A stretch of 64,000 nt of DNA from Pseudomonas sp. AB6. GTDB lineage: Bacteria; Pseudomonadota; Gammaproteobacteria; Pseudomonadales; Pseudomonadaceae. Below are positions 10,143 to 25,514 of this stretch, in pieces. Both the position numbers and the translations under genes were made by a program. The notes under the pieces are model-generated. The model was not told the origin of the DNA and did no database searches. It was given only the letters and a program-made list of their open reading frames with translations. The first letter of the stretch is position 1. Every line of letters starts with the position of its first letter. Where the stretch lies: contig NZ_JAVIWJ010000001.1 of NCBI RefSeq assembly GCF_034314105.1, positions 3,163,501 to 3,227,500 of the forward strand, in the 5' to 3' direction.

Positions 10143-11330
10143 TTAATCGGCCTGGCGACGCAGGAAAGCCGGGATGTCCAGGTAATCCAAATCATCGTGA
10201 GAGCTCGTCCTGGCGGACGCTTGGGCACCGGCATGCGCCTGATTGCGCATCACGGTAGGGCGGTCCAGATCGCGGTAGTTCACGGACGGCATTTCCTGAC
10301 GAGCAGAAGGTTGTGCCGAAGCGTGCTGCGAAGGCTGAAGGGTGTTGTCGATGACCTTCACAGGCTTCTCGATTTTTGCACCCAGACCTGTAGCGACCAC
10401 AGTCACGTGCAACTCGTCACGCATGTCCGGATCGATAACCGTACCGACCTTGACCATGGCGTGCTCGGAAGCGAACGCTTCGATGATGCTACCGACGTCC
10501 GAATACTCACCCAGAGACAGGTCAGGACCGGCAGTAATGTTCACCAGGATACCGCGAGCGCCTTGCAGGTTAACGTCTTCAAGCAGCGGGTTGCGGATCG
10601 CGGCTTCAGTCGCTTCACGTGCACGGTTAGGACCGCTGGCGCAGCCAGTGCCCATCATCGCCATACCCATTTCGCTCATTACAGTGCGCACGTCGGCAAA
10701 GTCGACGTTGATCATGCCCGGACGCTTGATGATGTCGGAGATACCGCGAACGGCACCGGCCAGCACATCGTCTGCCTTGGCGAAGGCCGACAGCAAGCTG
10801 GCGTCTTTACCGAGGATGGTCAGCAGCTTCTCGTTAGGAATAGTGATCAACGAGTCCACGCTTTCCGACAACAGACGAATGCCTTCATCAGCGATCTGCA
10901 TGCGCTTGCGGCCTTCGAATGGGAACGGACGCGTTACAACAGCAACGGTCAGAATGCCCATTTCCTTGGCCACTTCGGCGATGATTGGTGCCGCACCGGT
11001 ACCGGTACCGCCACCCATGCCGGTTGTGATGAACACCATGTTCGTGCCTTGCAGCACTTCAGCAATACGCTCACGGTCTTCAAGTGCAGCCTGACGACCT
11101 ACTTCAGGATTGGCACCCGCACCCAAGCCTTTGGTCACACCAGTGCCCAATTGCAGGATGGTCCGTGCGCCGATGCTTTTCAGCGCTTGCGCGTCAGTGT
11201 TGGCGCAGATGAATTCCACACCTTCGATGTTGCTCTTAACCATATGGTTAACAGCATTACCACCACCGCCACCAACACCGATAACTTTGATTACCGGGCT
11301 TTGCGGGACATTGTCTACGAGTTCGAACAT
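10143..11330 (-). CDS. ftsZ: FtsZ, tubulin-like division GTPase
   Basis: FtsZ (395 aa) polymerises into the Z-ring. The GTP-binding signature GGGTGTG is at 106-112 and the T7 catalytic loop region (NVDFADVRTVM) is present. The variable Q/A/S-rich linker runs from about 320 to 378 and the conserved C-terminal peptide DYLDIPAFLRRQAD, which binds FtsA and ZipA, is intact. A strong AAGGAGAGG ribosome site precedes the ATG. It follows ftsA by 66 bases. Confidence 0.99.
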   Translation of the reverse strand: MFELVDNVPQSPVIKVIGVGGGGGNAVNHMVKSNIEGVEFICANTDAQALKSIGARTILQLGTGVTKGLGAGANPEVGRQAALEDRERIAEVLQGTNMVFITTGMGGGTGTGAAPIIAEVAKEMGILTVAVVTRPFPFEGRKRMQIADEGIRLLSESVDSLITIPNEKLLTILGKDASLLSAFAKADDVLAGAVRGISDIIKRPGMINVDFADVRTVMSEMGMAMMGTGCASGPNRAREATEAAIRNPLLEDVNLQGARGILVNITAGPDLSLGEYSDVGSIIEAFASEHAMVKVGTVIDPDMRDELHVTVVATGLGAKIEKPVKVIDNTLQPSQHASAQPSARQEMPSVNYRDLDRPTVMRNQAHAGAQASARTSSHDDLDYLDIPAFLRRQAD

Positions 11331-11396
11331 TTTCCCTCTCCTTTCATTTTCTCTAGTTTTTTTGCCTACTGCCGCCTACCACTACCGCTTTGAATC

Positions 11397-12659
11397 TTAG
11401 AAATTGCCCTGCACCCAGCGCTTTAGGCGCTCAAGCACAGGAGCTTTAGGTTCATCGCTGCTATAGCCGCTGTTACTGCTACTGATGCCGGACAATGAGA
11501 TGCCGTCGGATTGCTTTTGCAGTCCGTACAGCAATAGCCCTACACCTGTGGAATAGATCGGGTTGCGCACGACATCGGCGAGCCCTTTGACGCTATGCGG
11601 CACGCCGAGGCGTACCGGCATGTGGAAGATTTCTTCAGCCAACTCAATGGCGCCTTCCATTTTTGAAGTACCACCAGTCAGCACAATGCCGGCTGGGATC
11701 AAATCTTCGTAACCACTGCGACGCAGCTCAGCCTGAATCAAGGTGAAGAGCTCGTCGTAACGTGGCTCGACCACTTCGGCCAACGCCTGACGCGACAACT
11801 CGCGCGGTGGACGATCGCCAACGCTTGGGACTTTGATGGTTTCACCGGCGCCGGCCAGCTTGGCCAAGGCGCAGGCATAGCGAATTTTGATTTCTTCGGC
11901 GTACTGAGTTGGTGTGCGCAAAGCCATGGCGATGTCGTTGGTAACCTGATCGCCCGCTATCGGGATAACTGCGGTGTGACGAATCGCTCCTTCGGTGAAG
12001 ATCGCGATGTCGGTGGTGCCACCACCGATATCAACAAGACAAACACCTAGTTCTTTCTCGTCATCGGTCAGGACCGAATAAGCAGACGCCAACTGTTCAA
12101 GGATGATGTCGTCGATTTCCAGACCGCAACGGCGCACACACTTCTCAATGTTTTGCGCAGCGTTTACGGCGCACGTCACCACGTGGACCTTGGCTTCCAA
12201 ACGCACGCCCGACATACCCAAAGGCTCACGCACGCCTTCTTGGTTATCGATGACGTAGTCCTGCGGCAGGGTGTGAAGCACCCGCTGATCGGCCGGAATA
12301 GCAACGGCCTGCGCAGCATCCAGCACACGTTCAAGGTCGGCCATGCTGACTTCGCGATCACGAATAGCAACGATGCCGTGGGAATTCAGGCTGCGGATGT
12401 GGTTGCCCGCCACCCCGACAAAAGCCGAGTGAATTCGGCAGCCCGCCATCAGTTGGGCTTCTTCAATCGCGCGCTGGATCGACTGCACGGTGGACTCGAT
12501 ATTCACCACCACGCCCTTCTTCAGGCCGCGGGAAGGGTGCGTGCCGATGCCGACGATTTCAAGGGTCCCATCGGCCCCGACCTCGCCCACCAGCGCTACC
12601 ACTTTGGAGGTGCCGATATCCAAACCGACGATCATTTTCCCGCTTTGCACGTTTGCCAT
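11397..12659 (-). CDS. ftsA: FtsA, actin-like divisome protein
   Basis: FtsA (420 aa) anchors FtsZ filaments to the inner membrane. The actin-fold phosphate loops are visible (VGLDIGTSKV near the start; VDIGGGTTDIAIF near 205-217; GIVLTGGTSKMEGA near 335). The C-terminal amphipathic membrane-targeting helix is VLERLKRWVQGNF. The ATG at 12659 (MANVQSGKM) is chosen because AGAGGCAGGA lies just upstream; a 23-codon N-terminal extension is open but would overlap ftsQ and is not typical. It starts 14 bases after ftsQ. Confidence 0.98.
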   Translation of the reverse strand: MANVQSGKMIVGLDIGTSKVVALVGEVGADGTLEIVGIGTHPSRGLKKGVVVNIESTVQSIQRAIEEAQLMAGCRIHSAFVGVAGNHIRSLNSHGIVAIRDREVSMADLERVLDAAQAVAIPADQRVLHTLPQDYVIDNQEGVREPLGMSGVRLEAKVHVVTCAVNAAQNIEKCVRRCGLEIDDIILEQLASAYSVLTDDEKELGVCLVDIGGGTTDIAIFTEGAIRHTAVIPIAGDQVTNDIAMALRTPTQYAEEIKIRYACALAKLAGAGETIKVPSVGDRPPRELSRQALAEVVEPRYDELFTLIQAELRRSGYEDLIPAGIVLTGGTSKMEGAIELAEEIFHMPVRLGVPHSVKGLADVVRNPIYSTGVGLLLYGLQKQSDGISLSGISSSNSGYSSDEPKAPVLERLKRWVQGNF

Positions 12660-12673
12660 TGTCCTGCCTCTTA

Positions 12674-13540
12674 TCAATTCTTCGCGACGGCGGGTTTGTC
12701 CGTCGAAGGCGCTGCCTGCTCCCGCCATCCAACGGCCAGGCCGTTGGAATAACGCAGGTCGATGCGCGCGATATTCGTGATCTGTTCTTTGAGCGTTTTT
12801 TCGTAAATCGCGATGAAGCGGCGCATTTTTTCCACCAGATGGTCGCGGCCCAACAACAATTCGATACCTGGGCCTGAACTGCCCGCTCCGGTGGTCAAAA
12901 ACCAGCTACCACGTTCGCGTAACTCCAGGCGCACGATGGAGAAGCCCAAAGGCCGCAACATCTGACTTAACACCTGATACTGCTGCATCACTTGTTGCTG
13001 GGCACGCTTGGGGCCAAACAACTGCGGTAAATGCTCATAATTGGCCAGCTCGCGCGGCGCAAATGCCTGACCTTGGTTATTCAGCAACGCCTGATCACCC
13101 CAGCGCGCTACGGGCAGCTGTTCTTCCAGACGAATCACGACTTGATCCGGCCAGACGCGGCGAACTTCGGCGTGAGCAATCCACGGCATCTGCTCTAACT
13201 CGGTCCGCATTCCCGTCAGGTCAATGGTGAAAAAGCTCGCAGCCACAAACGGCGCAATACGTTGCTGCACGGCTTGTTGACTGATGTAGCTCAGATCACC
13301 CTGGACGTTAATCTTGGTGATCGGCCGGTCGGCATACGGCAGCAGACGTGTGGCGGCTTCGTAAGTACCAAAACCAAGAACGACCAACATGACCGGCCAG
13401 AACAACTGTTTAAAAAACCCAAAGTTGGCTTTAGGCAGGCGCGCCGACAGCGGCTCTTTAGCCACCATTCGACTTGCACCACGCGGCACCGGCTTGCGGC
13501 CGGGAACGGGTTGCTGATGACGTAGCATCGCGCCTTGCAT
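12674..13540 (-). CDS. ftsQ: FtsQ, divisome membrane protein
   Basis: FtsQ (288 aa) is a single-pass inner membrane protein that links early and late divisome proteins through FtsB and FtsL. A basic cytoplasmic tail (about 1-40) precedes one membrane helix ([17 protein letters not shown], about 45-63). The periplasmic POTRA domain ([20 protein letters not shown], from about 75) and the beta domain follow. The start at 13540 ([12 protein letters not shown]) gives the family length and lies 4 bases after the ddlB stop. Confidence 0.96.
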   Translation of the reverse strand: MQGAMLRHQQPVPGRKPVPRGASRMVAKEPLSARLPKANFGFFKQLFWPVMLVVLGFGTYEAATRLLPYADRPITKINVQGDLSYISQQAVQQRIAPFVAASFFTIDLTGMRTELEQMPWIAHAEVRRVWPDQVVIRLEEQLPVARWGDQALLNNQGQAFAPRELANYEHLPQLFGPKRAQQQVMQQYQVLSQMLRPLGFSIVRLELRERGSWFLTTGAGSSGPGIELLLGRDHLVEKMRRFIAIYEKTLKEQITNIARIDLRYSNGLAVGWREQAAPSTDKPAVAKN

Positions 13541-13544
13541 GGGA

Positions 13545-15956
<2,412 letters not shown>

Positions 15957-15964
<8 letters not shown>

Positions 15965-17027
15965 GAGCCACCTCCAGACACACATCTACCACGGTGCGGG
16001 TTGCATCAGGTTTGGCCAGGCGGCGAGCAGTGCGAGCCATGCTGTTCAGTTGTTCGGGTTGCATCAAAACCTCTTTCAGACGTGCGGCCATTTCGGCTAC
16101 GCCAGTTGTCGCTTGAGGCATGACGAAGGCAGCGCCTTCGCGGGCCAAATACTCAGCGTTACGCGACTGGTGATCATCGATTGCGTGGGGCAATGGCACC
16201 AACAGCGAAGGCAGACCAGCTGCTGCCAGCTCACTTACCGTCAGCGCGCCTGCACGACAGACCACCAGATCGGCCCAGCCATAAGCTTGAGCCATGTCTT
16301 TAATGAAAGGCGCCACTTGCGCGTCGACGCCAGCAGTGCGATAGCGCTCTAAGGTAATTTGGTCGTGATTCTTACCTGCCTGATGAAATACTTCAGGGCG
16401 CAATTGAACCGGTAACAACGCCAACGCTTCGGGCAGCAACTTGTTAAGCGGTTCAGCACCGAGACTGCCCCCGAGGATCAGCAGGCGGGCTTTACGTCCA
16501 GCCAATACTTGACGTGGAGTTTCCAGAAACAATTCGCTACGCACCGGGTTGCCGGTCGTGCGGCGTTTGGCAGAGGTGGAAAAGGTATTTGGAAACGCTT
16601 CGCATACACGGCTGGCGAACGGAGCCAAACTGCGGTTAGCGGTACCCGCAATTGCGTTTTGCTCATGAATAATCAAAGGAATGCCGGCCAGTTTTGCCGC
16701 CAGTCCACCAGGGCCGGTGACGTATCCTCCCAGACCCAGCACGCACACCGGTTGCAGCTGACGAACGATTTTGCGCGCCTGCATCAGCGCCTTGAGCAAC
16801 ACAAACGGCGCCTTGAACAGAGCCAGCAAGCCTTTACCGCGCAAACCGGTCATGTTGATTAGATGCAACGGCAAGCCTGCCTGGGGCACCAACTCATTCT
16901 CGATGCCACGTGGCGTGCCCAACCAATGAACGCTGTAACCACGAGCTTTAAACTCTTGCGCGCAGGCCAACGCCGGGAACACATGCCCACCGGTACCGCC
17001 CGCCATGATCAGCACGTTAGCGCCCAT
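15957..17027 (-). CDS. murG: MurG, lipid II-forming glycosyltransferase
   Basis: MurG (356 aa) transfers GlcNAc to lipid I at the inner face of the cytoplasmic membrane to give lipid II. It is a GT-B enzyme: the N-terminal glycine loop [16 protein letters not shown] (8-23), [31 protein letters not shown] and the UDP-GlcNAc-binding [26 protein letters not shown]. The ATG at 17027 is chosen because the protein then begins with the conserved [11 protein letters not shown]. It overlaps the ftsW end by 11 bases. Confidence 0.98.
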
Positions 17028-18231
17028 TATTCGACTCCTCAGCGAAGTCGCTTTCATTAAATTCCGTTTCTTCACTTCCGGTATTGGTCCGCGACTCCCA
17101 CTCGATACGCAGCAACAAACCAAGACTCGCGCAACAAATCACCAACGAACTGCCGCCGTAGCTGAGGAACGGCAAGGTCAGGCCTTTGGTCGGCAGCAGC
17201 CCGACATTCACCCCGATATTGATCAGAAACTGACCTATCCAGAGGAACGCCAATCCATAGGCGACATAAGCGCCGAAGTATTGCTTAGCCCTTTCGGCCC
17301 ACAAGCCGATGTACATCGCCCGGATACTGACGAACACGAACAGCGCCACGGTGAGCAACGAACCCACCACGCCCAACTCTTCAGCGAGCACGGCGAACAC
17401 AAAGTCAGTGTGCGCTTCAGGCAGGTAGAACTGTTTTTGGACGCTATTGCCCAGACCTACCCCAAACCATTCGCCGCGACCAAATGCAATCAGGGCTTGG
17501 GTCAACTGATAGCCAGCCCCAAACTGATCGGACCATGGGTCGGTGAAGGTAATCAAACGCGCCATACGGTAAGGCTGCGCTTGAACCAACACGAACACCG
17601 CACCCACCGCCAAGACCACCATCAAGGTGAATCGGAACAAACCAACGCCGCCCAAAAACAGCATGGCGGCCGCAGCACCCATCATCACCACGGTGGCGCC
17701 GAAGTCCGGTTCCATCAACAGCAAGCCAGCCATGGGCAACAAAACAATGAACGGCTTAAAGAAGCCCATCCAGCTTTCACGGACTTCTTGCTGTTGGCGA
17801 ACCAGATACCCGCCAAGGAAGATGACGACAAAAACTTTGGCGATCTCGGAGGGCTGAACGTTGAACATCCCGAAACCGATCCAACGCATTGAACCGTTGA
17901 CCTCGCGGCCCAACCCCGGCACCAACACGATCACCAGCAAACCGAACGCGCCAATCAGCATCAGCCAGCCCAGCCGTTGCCAGGTTGATACCGGAATCAT
18001 CATCGTCGCAGCGCAGACACCCAGGCCGATGACCAGATAGATAAGGTGGCGAATCATCATGTACAGCGGATTACCGGATTGTACTGCGGCTACTTCCGAC
18101 GATGCTGAGGTAATCATGACCAAACCGAGTCCCAACAGCGCCAGGCAACCCGCGAGCATCGGAAAATCGACATCGATGCCACGGCCACTGATCAGCGGGG
18201 ATGGGTAAGGCCGAATTATGCCGAGAATCAT
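17017..18231 (-). CDS. ftsW: FtsW, septal peptidoglycan polymerase (SEDS)
   Basis: FtsW (404 aa) is a polytopic SEDS glycosyltransferase that polymerises lipid II at the septum with FtsI. About ten hydrophobic helices are visible. Family motifs are PSEIAKVFVVIFLGGYLVRQ, LLLMEPDFGATVV, YQLTQALIAFGRGEWFGVGLGNSVQK and GLLPTKGLTLPFLSYGGSSL. The chain ends in an acidic cytoplasmic tail. It starts by ATGA overlap with murD. Confidence 0.97.
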   Translation of the reverse strand: MILGIIRPYPSPLISGRGIDVDFPMLAGCLALLGLGLVMITSASSEVAAVQSGNPLYMMIRHLIYLVIGLGVCAATMMIPVSTWQRLGWLMLIGAFGLLVIVLVPGLGREVNGSMRWIGFGMFNVQPSEIAKVFVVIFLGGYLVRQQQEVRESWMGFFKPFIVLLPMAGLLLMEPDFGATVVMMGAAAAMLFLGGVGLFRFTLMVVLAVGAVFVLVQAQPYRMARLITFTDPWSDQFGAGYQLTQALIAFGRGEWFGVGLGNSVQKQFYLPEAHTDFVFAVLAEELGVVGSLLTVALFVFVSIRAMYIGLWAERAKQYFGAYVAYGLAFLWIGQFLINIGVNVGLLPTKGLTLPFLSYGGSSLVICCASLGLLLRIEWESRTNTGSEETEFNESDFAEESNNGR

Positions 18232-19574
18232 GACAACGCCTCCACCGAGCGAGCGAAAAGGCGGCCACGTTCTTCGTAGTTCTTGAACATATCCAGGCTT
18301 GCACAGGCTGGCGACAGCAATACAGCGTCCCCGTCTTGAGCGATTTCGGCGGCACGCAGCACGGCTTCTTCCAATGTATTGACGCGTATTAAAGCAACCG
18401 CTTCACCCAGCGCTTGCGCCAGGATTTCTGCATCGCGACCTAGTAGCACGACGGCGCGACAATGGGCCGTTACCGGCTCGCGCAGGGCTGAGAAATCAGC
18501 ACCTTTGCCGTCGCCCCCGGCGATCAACACCAGTTTCCCGGTGATATCTGCACCCAGACCTTCGATAGCGGCCAGCGAAGCACCGACGTTGGTGGCTTTG
18601 GAATCATCGTAATAGCTGACACCATCACGCTCGCGCAGCCATTGGCAACGGTGCGTCAGTCCGGTGAATGCGCGCAGGCTGTTCAACATGGCGTCGAATG
18701 GCAAACCGACCGCGTGACCCAAGGCCAACGCTGCCAGCGCATTGGACTGGTTGTGGGCGCCGCGCACCTTCAGCTCGCGAACCGGCATCAAGGTGTCGAA
18801 TTGGAAGGCGAGGAATTTTTCGCCGTTCTCTTCTCGCAAACCGAAGCCGTGGAAATCAGGAGTGTTCAAACCGAAGGTCCAGCAAGGCAGGCCCTCGCCG
18901 ATCAGCGGCCGCGACAATGCGTCCTGCCGATTGACCACCACTTGCCGCGCGCCCCGGAAAATCCGATGCTTGGCCAAGTGATACGCTGGCAAACCACTGT
19001 AGCGGTCCATATGGTCTTCGCTGACGTTAAGCACGGTGGCCACTTCAGCACCGAGTTGATCGGTGGTTTCAAGCTGGAAGCTGGAGAGTTCAAGCACGTA
19101 AAGCTCGACAGAGTCGTCGAGCAGGTCCAGCGCCGGAGTACCCAAGTTGCCGCCGACCGCGACGCGCTTGCCTGCCGACGCCGCCATGTCGCCGACCATG
19201 GTTGTCACGGTGCTCTTCGCGTTCGAGCCACTAATTGCGATGATGGGCGCCTTCGCATTGCGGGCAAACAACTCAATGTCACCCGACAACTTCACGCCAC
19301 GGGCCGCCGCTTGTTGCAACGCCGGAGTGGCCAGAGCCAGACCAGGACTCACGTACAGCTCGTCGGCGCGGCACAGAAACTCCACATCCAGTTCGCCACA
19401 ACGCACTTCCACCTGCGGGTATTGCTCACGCAATGTCCCCAGTTCAGGTGGATTTTCCCGCGTATCCGCCACGGCAAACGACACGCCCCGGTTCGCCAGA
19501 AAGCGAACCAGAGACATGCCGCTCTTGCCGAGGCCGACAACGATGCGGAAGTGGTCAGAAGCGATCAGAGACAC
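18228..19574 (-). CDS. murD: MurD, UDP-MurNAc-L-Ala:D-Glu ligase
   Basis: MurD (448 aa) adds D-glutamate to UDP-MurNAc-L-alanine. The N-terminal Rossmann-like GLGKSGMSLVRFL (14-26), the P-loop GSNAKSTVTTMVGDM (about 115-129), the NVSEDHMDRYSG metal site and the C-terminal YDDSKATNVGASLAA and LLSPACASLDMFKNYEERGRLF motifs are diagnostic. The P-loop has AKST where many MurD have GKST; this variant is also seen in other Pseudomonas MurD as far as I recall. It begins 5 bases after mraY. Confidence 0.97.
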   Translation of the reverse strand: MSLIASDHFRIVVGLGKSGMSLVRFLANRGVSFAVADTRENPPELGTLREQYPQVEVRCGELDVEFLCRADELYVSPGLALATPALQQAAARGVKLSGDIELFARNAKAPIIAISGSNAKSTVTTMVGDMAASAGKRVAVGGNLGTPALDLLDDSVELYVLELSSFQLETTDQLGAEVATVLNVSEDHMDRYSGLPAYHLAKHRIFRGARQVVVNRQDALSRPLIGEGLPCWTFGLNTPDFHGFGLREENGEKFLAFQFDTLMPVRELKVRGAHNQSNALAALALGHAVGLPFDAMLNSLRAFTGLTHRCQWLRERDGVSYYDDSKATNVGASLAAIEGLGADITGKLVLIAGGDGKGADFSALREPVTAHCRAVVLLGRDAEILAQALGEAVALIRVNTLEEAVLRAAEIAQDGDAVLLSPACASLDMFKNYEERGRLFARSVEALS

Positions 19575-19579
19575 TCGTT

Positions 19580-20662
19580 CTACCTCAGCTTCAGGGTGGC
19601 AAGGCCGATCAGCACCAAAATCACGGTAATAATCCAGAAGCGGACAATTACACGCGGCTCGGGCCAGCCTTTGAGTTCAAAGTGGTGGTGGATCGGCGCC
19701 ATGCGAAACACGCGACGACCGGTCAACTTGAAAGACGCAACCTGGATTACAACGGACAGGGTCTCCATCACGAACACACCGCCCATGATGAACAAGACGA
19801 TTTCCTGACGAACGATAACGGCGATGGTGCCCAGTGCCGCGCCAAGGGCCAAGGCACCGACGTCGCCCATGAAGACTTGTGCCGGGTAAGTGTTAAACCA
19901 GAGGAAGCCTAATCCCGCGCCAATCAATGCGCCGCAAAACACGATCAGTTCACCAGCACCGGGGACGTAAGGAATGAGTAGGTATTCAGCAAATTTCACG
20001 TTACCCGACAGGTAGCAGAAGATACCCAACGCGCCGCCAACCATTACTGTTGGCAAAATCGCCAGGCCGTCGAGGCCGTCTGTCAAGTTGACCGCATTGC
20101 TTGAGCCGACGATCACGAAGTAGGTCAACACCATGAAGCCTAAGCCAAGCGGAATGCTGACATCCTTGAGCATCGGCACTATCAGTGTGGTTTCCACAGC
20201 GGAAGGCGCCGTGGAGTAAAGGAAGATCGCCGCACCAAGACCGAACACCGATTGCCAGAAGTATTTCCAACGACTTGGCAACCCTTTTGAATTTTTTTCA
20301 ATAACTTTGCGGTAATCATCGACCCAGCCGATGCCACCAAACAGCAAGGTAACGATCAGCACCACCCAGACGTAGCGATTGCTTAGGTCGGCCCACAACA
20401 ACGTGCTAACGGCGATAGCAGACAGAATCAGCGCGCCACCCATGGTTGGCGTGCCCGATTTGGCCAAATGTGATTGCGGACCGTCATTTCGAACCGATTG
20501 CCCGATCTGACGGTTCTGCAAGGTCCGAATCATCCATGGGCCCAGGAACAGCGAGAGCGACAATGCGGTAAGCACGCCGAGAATCCCGCGCAGAGTCAGG
20601 TATTGGAAGACCGCGAAGCCTTTGTAGAATTGTTGTAAATACTCCGCCAACAACAGCAGCAT
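19580..20662 (-). CDS. mraY: MraY, phospho-MurNAc-pentapeptide translocase
   Basis: MraY (360 aa) transfers phospho-MurNAc-pentapeptide to undecaprenyl phosphate, giving lipid I. It is an integral membrane enzyme with about ten helices. The catalytic signatures are present: [50 protein letters not shown] and the HHHFELKGW loop. The ATG at 20662 shares one base with the murF stop (TGATG) and gives the same length as the E. coli protein. Confidence 0.98.
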   Translation of the reverse strand: MLLLLAEYLQQFYKGFAVFQYLTLRGILGVLTALSLSLFLGPWMIRTLQNRQIGQSVRNDGPQSHLAKSGTPTMGGALILSAIAVSTLLWADLSNRYVWVVLIVTLLFGGIGWVDDYRKVIEKNSKGLPSRWKYFWQSVFGLGAAIFLYSTAPSAVETTLIVPMLKDVSIPLGLGFMVLTYFVIVGSSNAVNLTDGLDGLAILPTVMVGGALGIFCYLSGNVKFAEYLLIPYVPGAGELIVFCGALIGAGLGFLWFNTYPAQVFMGDVGALALGAALGTIAVIVRQEIVLFIMGGVFVMETLSVVIQVASFKLTGRRVFRMAPIHHHFELKGWPEPRVIVRFWIITVILVLIGLATLKLR

Positions 20663-22029
20663 CAATGTTTCTCCTGGCTAGAACCACACAAAGCGGCGAC
20701 GATGTTTTCCATCGCCGCGCTGCGCGAACCTTTAATCAAAATAGTGGTGTTAGTGTCCTGCTCCGCGCCAAGCGCTGCGATCAGGTCTTGCTGACTGGCG
20801 AAGTGATAGCCGTGCTCGCCGAACGCTTTTACCGCGTAAGCCATCATCGGCCCTACTGCGTAGAGCGCCGAGACTTTGCCAGCGGCGTACGTGCCTACAT
20901 CGCGATGGCCCTGCTCGGCCCACTCGCCCAGCTCGCCAATATCTCCGAGCACCAAGACGGTGCGCCCAGAAAAGCCGGCGAGTATATCAACGGCCGCGCA
21001 CATCGCGGTGGGGTTAGCGTTGTACGTGTCATCAATCAGACGAATGCCGTTAGTAGCCAACTGCGCCACCGCTCGGCCCTTGACCGGTTGAACCGCATTT
21101 AAACCTGCGACGATCCCGCCCAGTGACACACCCATTGCATGCGCCGCAGCCGCAGCTGCCAAGGCATTAGCGATGTTATAGGCGCCTAGCAGATTGAGCT
21201 GAATCGACGCCGATCCGCAGGGACCATGCAACGTAAAGCTAGGGCAGCCGCGAGCATCGCGGGTCAGGTCTCTGGCGTAAAAATCTGCTGAATCATCATT
21301 CAAGGCAAAGCTCAAAACAGGGCGGCCATTGGCGCGGGCATGCCAGGTAGCAAACGCCTTATCATCTCGATTGAGGACGGCTGTACCGCTAGCACTAAGG
21401 CCCTCGAGGATTTCACCCTTGGCCTGGACGATCTTCTCCGGGCCGCCGAACTCACCCACGTGGGCGGTTCCTGCGTTAGTGATGACCGCAACGTGCGGCT
21501 TTGCCAGACCGACGGTGTAGGTGATTTCACCCCGTCGAGAAGCGCCTAACTCAATGACGGCCGCCGTATGTTCCTGCGCCAGCTCAAGCAGAGTTAATGG
21601 AACCCCTAACTCGTTGTTCAAATTGCCTCGGGTTGCCAAGACCGACCCACGCGTACGCAGGATGCTAGCAAGCATTTCCTTGGTGGTGGTTTTACCGCTG
21701 GAACCGGTGATCGCCGCGACAGGCCTATCAAACCGGTTACGATTCAAGGCACCAAGCTGAGCCAACGCCAGACGCGTATCCGCAACTACCAACTGCGACA
21801 ATTCAGAACCCGAGACTTCACGCTCGACCAACGCACCAGCGGCACCTTTGCTCGCGACGTCATTCAGATAGTCATGCCCATCAAAGTTCGGACCGCAAAG
21901 CGCGATAAACAGCTGCCCCGGAGCAATATGGCGGCTATCAATACTTACCCCGGCAAAGGCGCAATCAGCGCCAACCTGACGGCCATTGAGTGGAGCAACC
22001 AGCTCACTGAAAGTCAGAGGCTTAAGCAT
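20662..22029 (-). CDS. murF: MurF, UDP-MurNAc-tripeptide:D-Ala-D-Ala ligase
   Basis: MurF (455 aa) adds the D-Ala-D-Ala dipeptide to complete the precursor. Motifs are the P-loop [39 protein letters not shown] and, in the C-terminal domain, [18 protein letters not shown] and [10 protein letters not shown]. The start at 22029 ([10 protein letters not shown]) gives the family length and overlaps the murE end by 8 bases; a 30-codon upstream extension is open but lies inside murE. Confidence 0.97.
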   Translation of the reverse strand: MLKPLTFSELVAPLNGRQVGADCAFAGVSIDSRHIAPGQLFIALCGPNFDGHDYLNDVASKGAAGALVEREVSGSELSQLVVADTRLALAQLGALNRNRFDRPVAAITGSSGKTTTKEMLASILRTRGSVLATRGNLNNELGVPLTLLELAQEHTAAVIELGASRRGEITYTVGLAKPHVAVITNAGTAHVGEFGGPEKIVQAKGEILEGLSASGTAVLNRDDKAFATWHARANGRPVLSFALNDDSADFYARDLTRDARGCPSFTLHGPCGSASIQLNLLGAYNIANALAAAAAAHAMGVSLGGIVAGLNAVQPVKGRAVAQLATNGIRLIDDTYNANPTAMCAAVDILAGFSGRTVLVLGDIGELGEWAEQGHRDVGTYAAGKVSALYAVGPMMAYAVKAFGEHGYHFASQQDLIAALGAEQDTNTTILIKGSRSAAMENIVAALCGSSQEKH

Positions 22030-23484
22030 GTGCCACCTCCCATGCCGCCAGGGCTTTGGTGGCTTCTTCGAGATCAGAAAATGGCTGACGTTGGCCGTCG
22101 ATTTCCTGATAGTCCTCATGGCCCTTGCCCGCCAACACGATCACATCAGCGGCTTGCGCGCTGGCAATCAACTGCGCCACCGCCTGACCGCGACCGGCGA
22201 CAAAGTTCACTTTGTCGGCAGCGACGAAGCCTTTACGAATGTCGTCGAAAATCTGAGTCGGTGCTTCTGTGCGTGGATTGTCATCTGTAACCAACACTGT
22301 GTCCGCAAGCCGCTCAACCACTTCCGCCATCAAGGGGCGCTTGCCACGATCACGGTCTCCGCCGCAACCGAACAGGCACATCAAACGGCCTTTCGCGTGC
22401 GGGCGTAGCGCTTCGAGGACTTTTTCCAATGCGTCGGGGGTATGTGCGTAATCAACTACTACCAAAGGCTGCCGACCACCGCCCAAACGCTGCATGCGAC
22501 CGACAGGACCTTCAAGCGTCGGCAGCACGTTCATAATTTCATCCAGCGGGTAATCCAGCCCCATCAACGCGCCGATGGCAGCCAGCACGTTGCTAAGGTT
22601 AAAACGGCCCAACAAAGTACTGCGCAGATGATGCTCGCCTTGTGCAGTAACCAATGTGGCGCGCACGCCATCGTCGTCAAAATGCGCATCGCTGCAGTAA
22701 AGCGAAGCGCTGCTGTCTTTAACGCTATAAGTGATCAGGCGGGACTCGTGTCTGTTCGCGGCCAACTGGCAACCGAAATCATCATCAACATTGATTACCC
22801 GACAACGCAGATGGGGCCAAGCAAATAACTTGGCCTTTGCGGCAGCATAGGCCTCCATTGTGCCGTGATAATCCAGATGGTCGCGAGACAGGTTAGTCAG
22901 CACCGCAACGTCAAATGCCAACGCGCTCGCTCGGCCTTGATCCAGACCGTGGGATGACACTTCCATTGCGACAGCGCGGGCACCGGCTTTTCTGAGGTCG
23001 GCCAAGGTGGCCTGTACTGCAATCGGGTCGGGCGTCGTCAAGCGCCCGCTTTGCAGGGCACCGTAAAAACCCGTCCCCAATGTGCCAACGATCCCGCAAT
23101 GCTGACCAAGCTGATCAAGCGCTTGCGCGACCAATTGGGTGACACTGGTTTTGCCGTTGGTGCCGGTAACTCCGACCAAATTCAGGTTGCGGCTCGGGTC
23201 GCCATAAAAGCGCCCAGCGATGTCAGACAACTGTGCAGCCAGACCTTTTACAGGGATCAGCGGCACGTCGGTAATCGGCAGAACGGTTGCGCCGTCCACT
23301 TCATAGGCTACTGCCGCTGCACCCCGCTTGAGGGCATCTACAATGTGCACGCGACCGTCGATTTTTCCACCCTGAATCGCCAGGAACAGATCGCCTGGGC
23401 GTACTTTACGGCTGTCGAGGGTCAACTCGCGAATTAATAGATCGCGATCAGCATGGGCAAAAATCTTGTTCAGGCTAGAAGACA

Positions 23485-23485
<1 letters not shown>
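22022..23485 (-). CDS. murE: MurE, UDP-MurNAc-L-Ala-D-Glu:meso-DAP ligase
   Basis: MurE (487 aa) adds the third stem amino acid. The specificity motif DNPRTEAP (in VTDDNPRTEAP) marks meso-diaminopimelate rather than lysine. The P-loop GTNGKTSVTQLVAQAL, the SRDHLDYHGTMEAYAAAKAKLF region with the expected carbamylated lysine, and YAHTPDALEKVL are present. The ATG shares one base with the ftsI stop (TAATG). Confidence 0.98.

Positions 23486-25510
<2,025 letters not shown>

Positions 25511-25514
<4 letters not shown>

Noticed and set aside
10197..11393. 398-codon open frame on the plus strand across ftsZ
   Set aside because: It is exactly antisense to ftsZ and explained by the codon bias of that gene; translation shows no family motif.
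18642..19808. 388-codon open frame on the plus strand across murD and mraY
   Set aside because: Shadow of two well-supported genes on the other strand.
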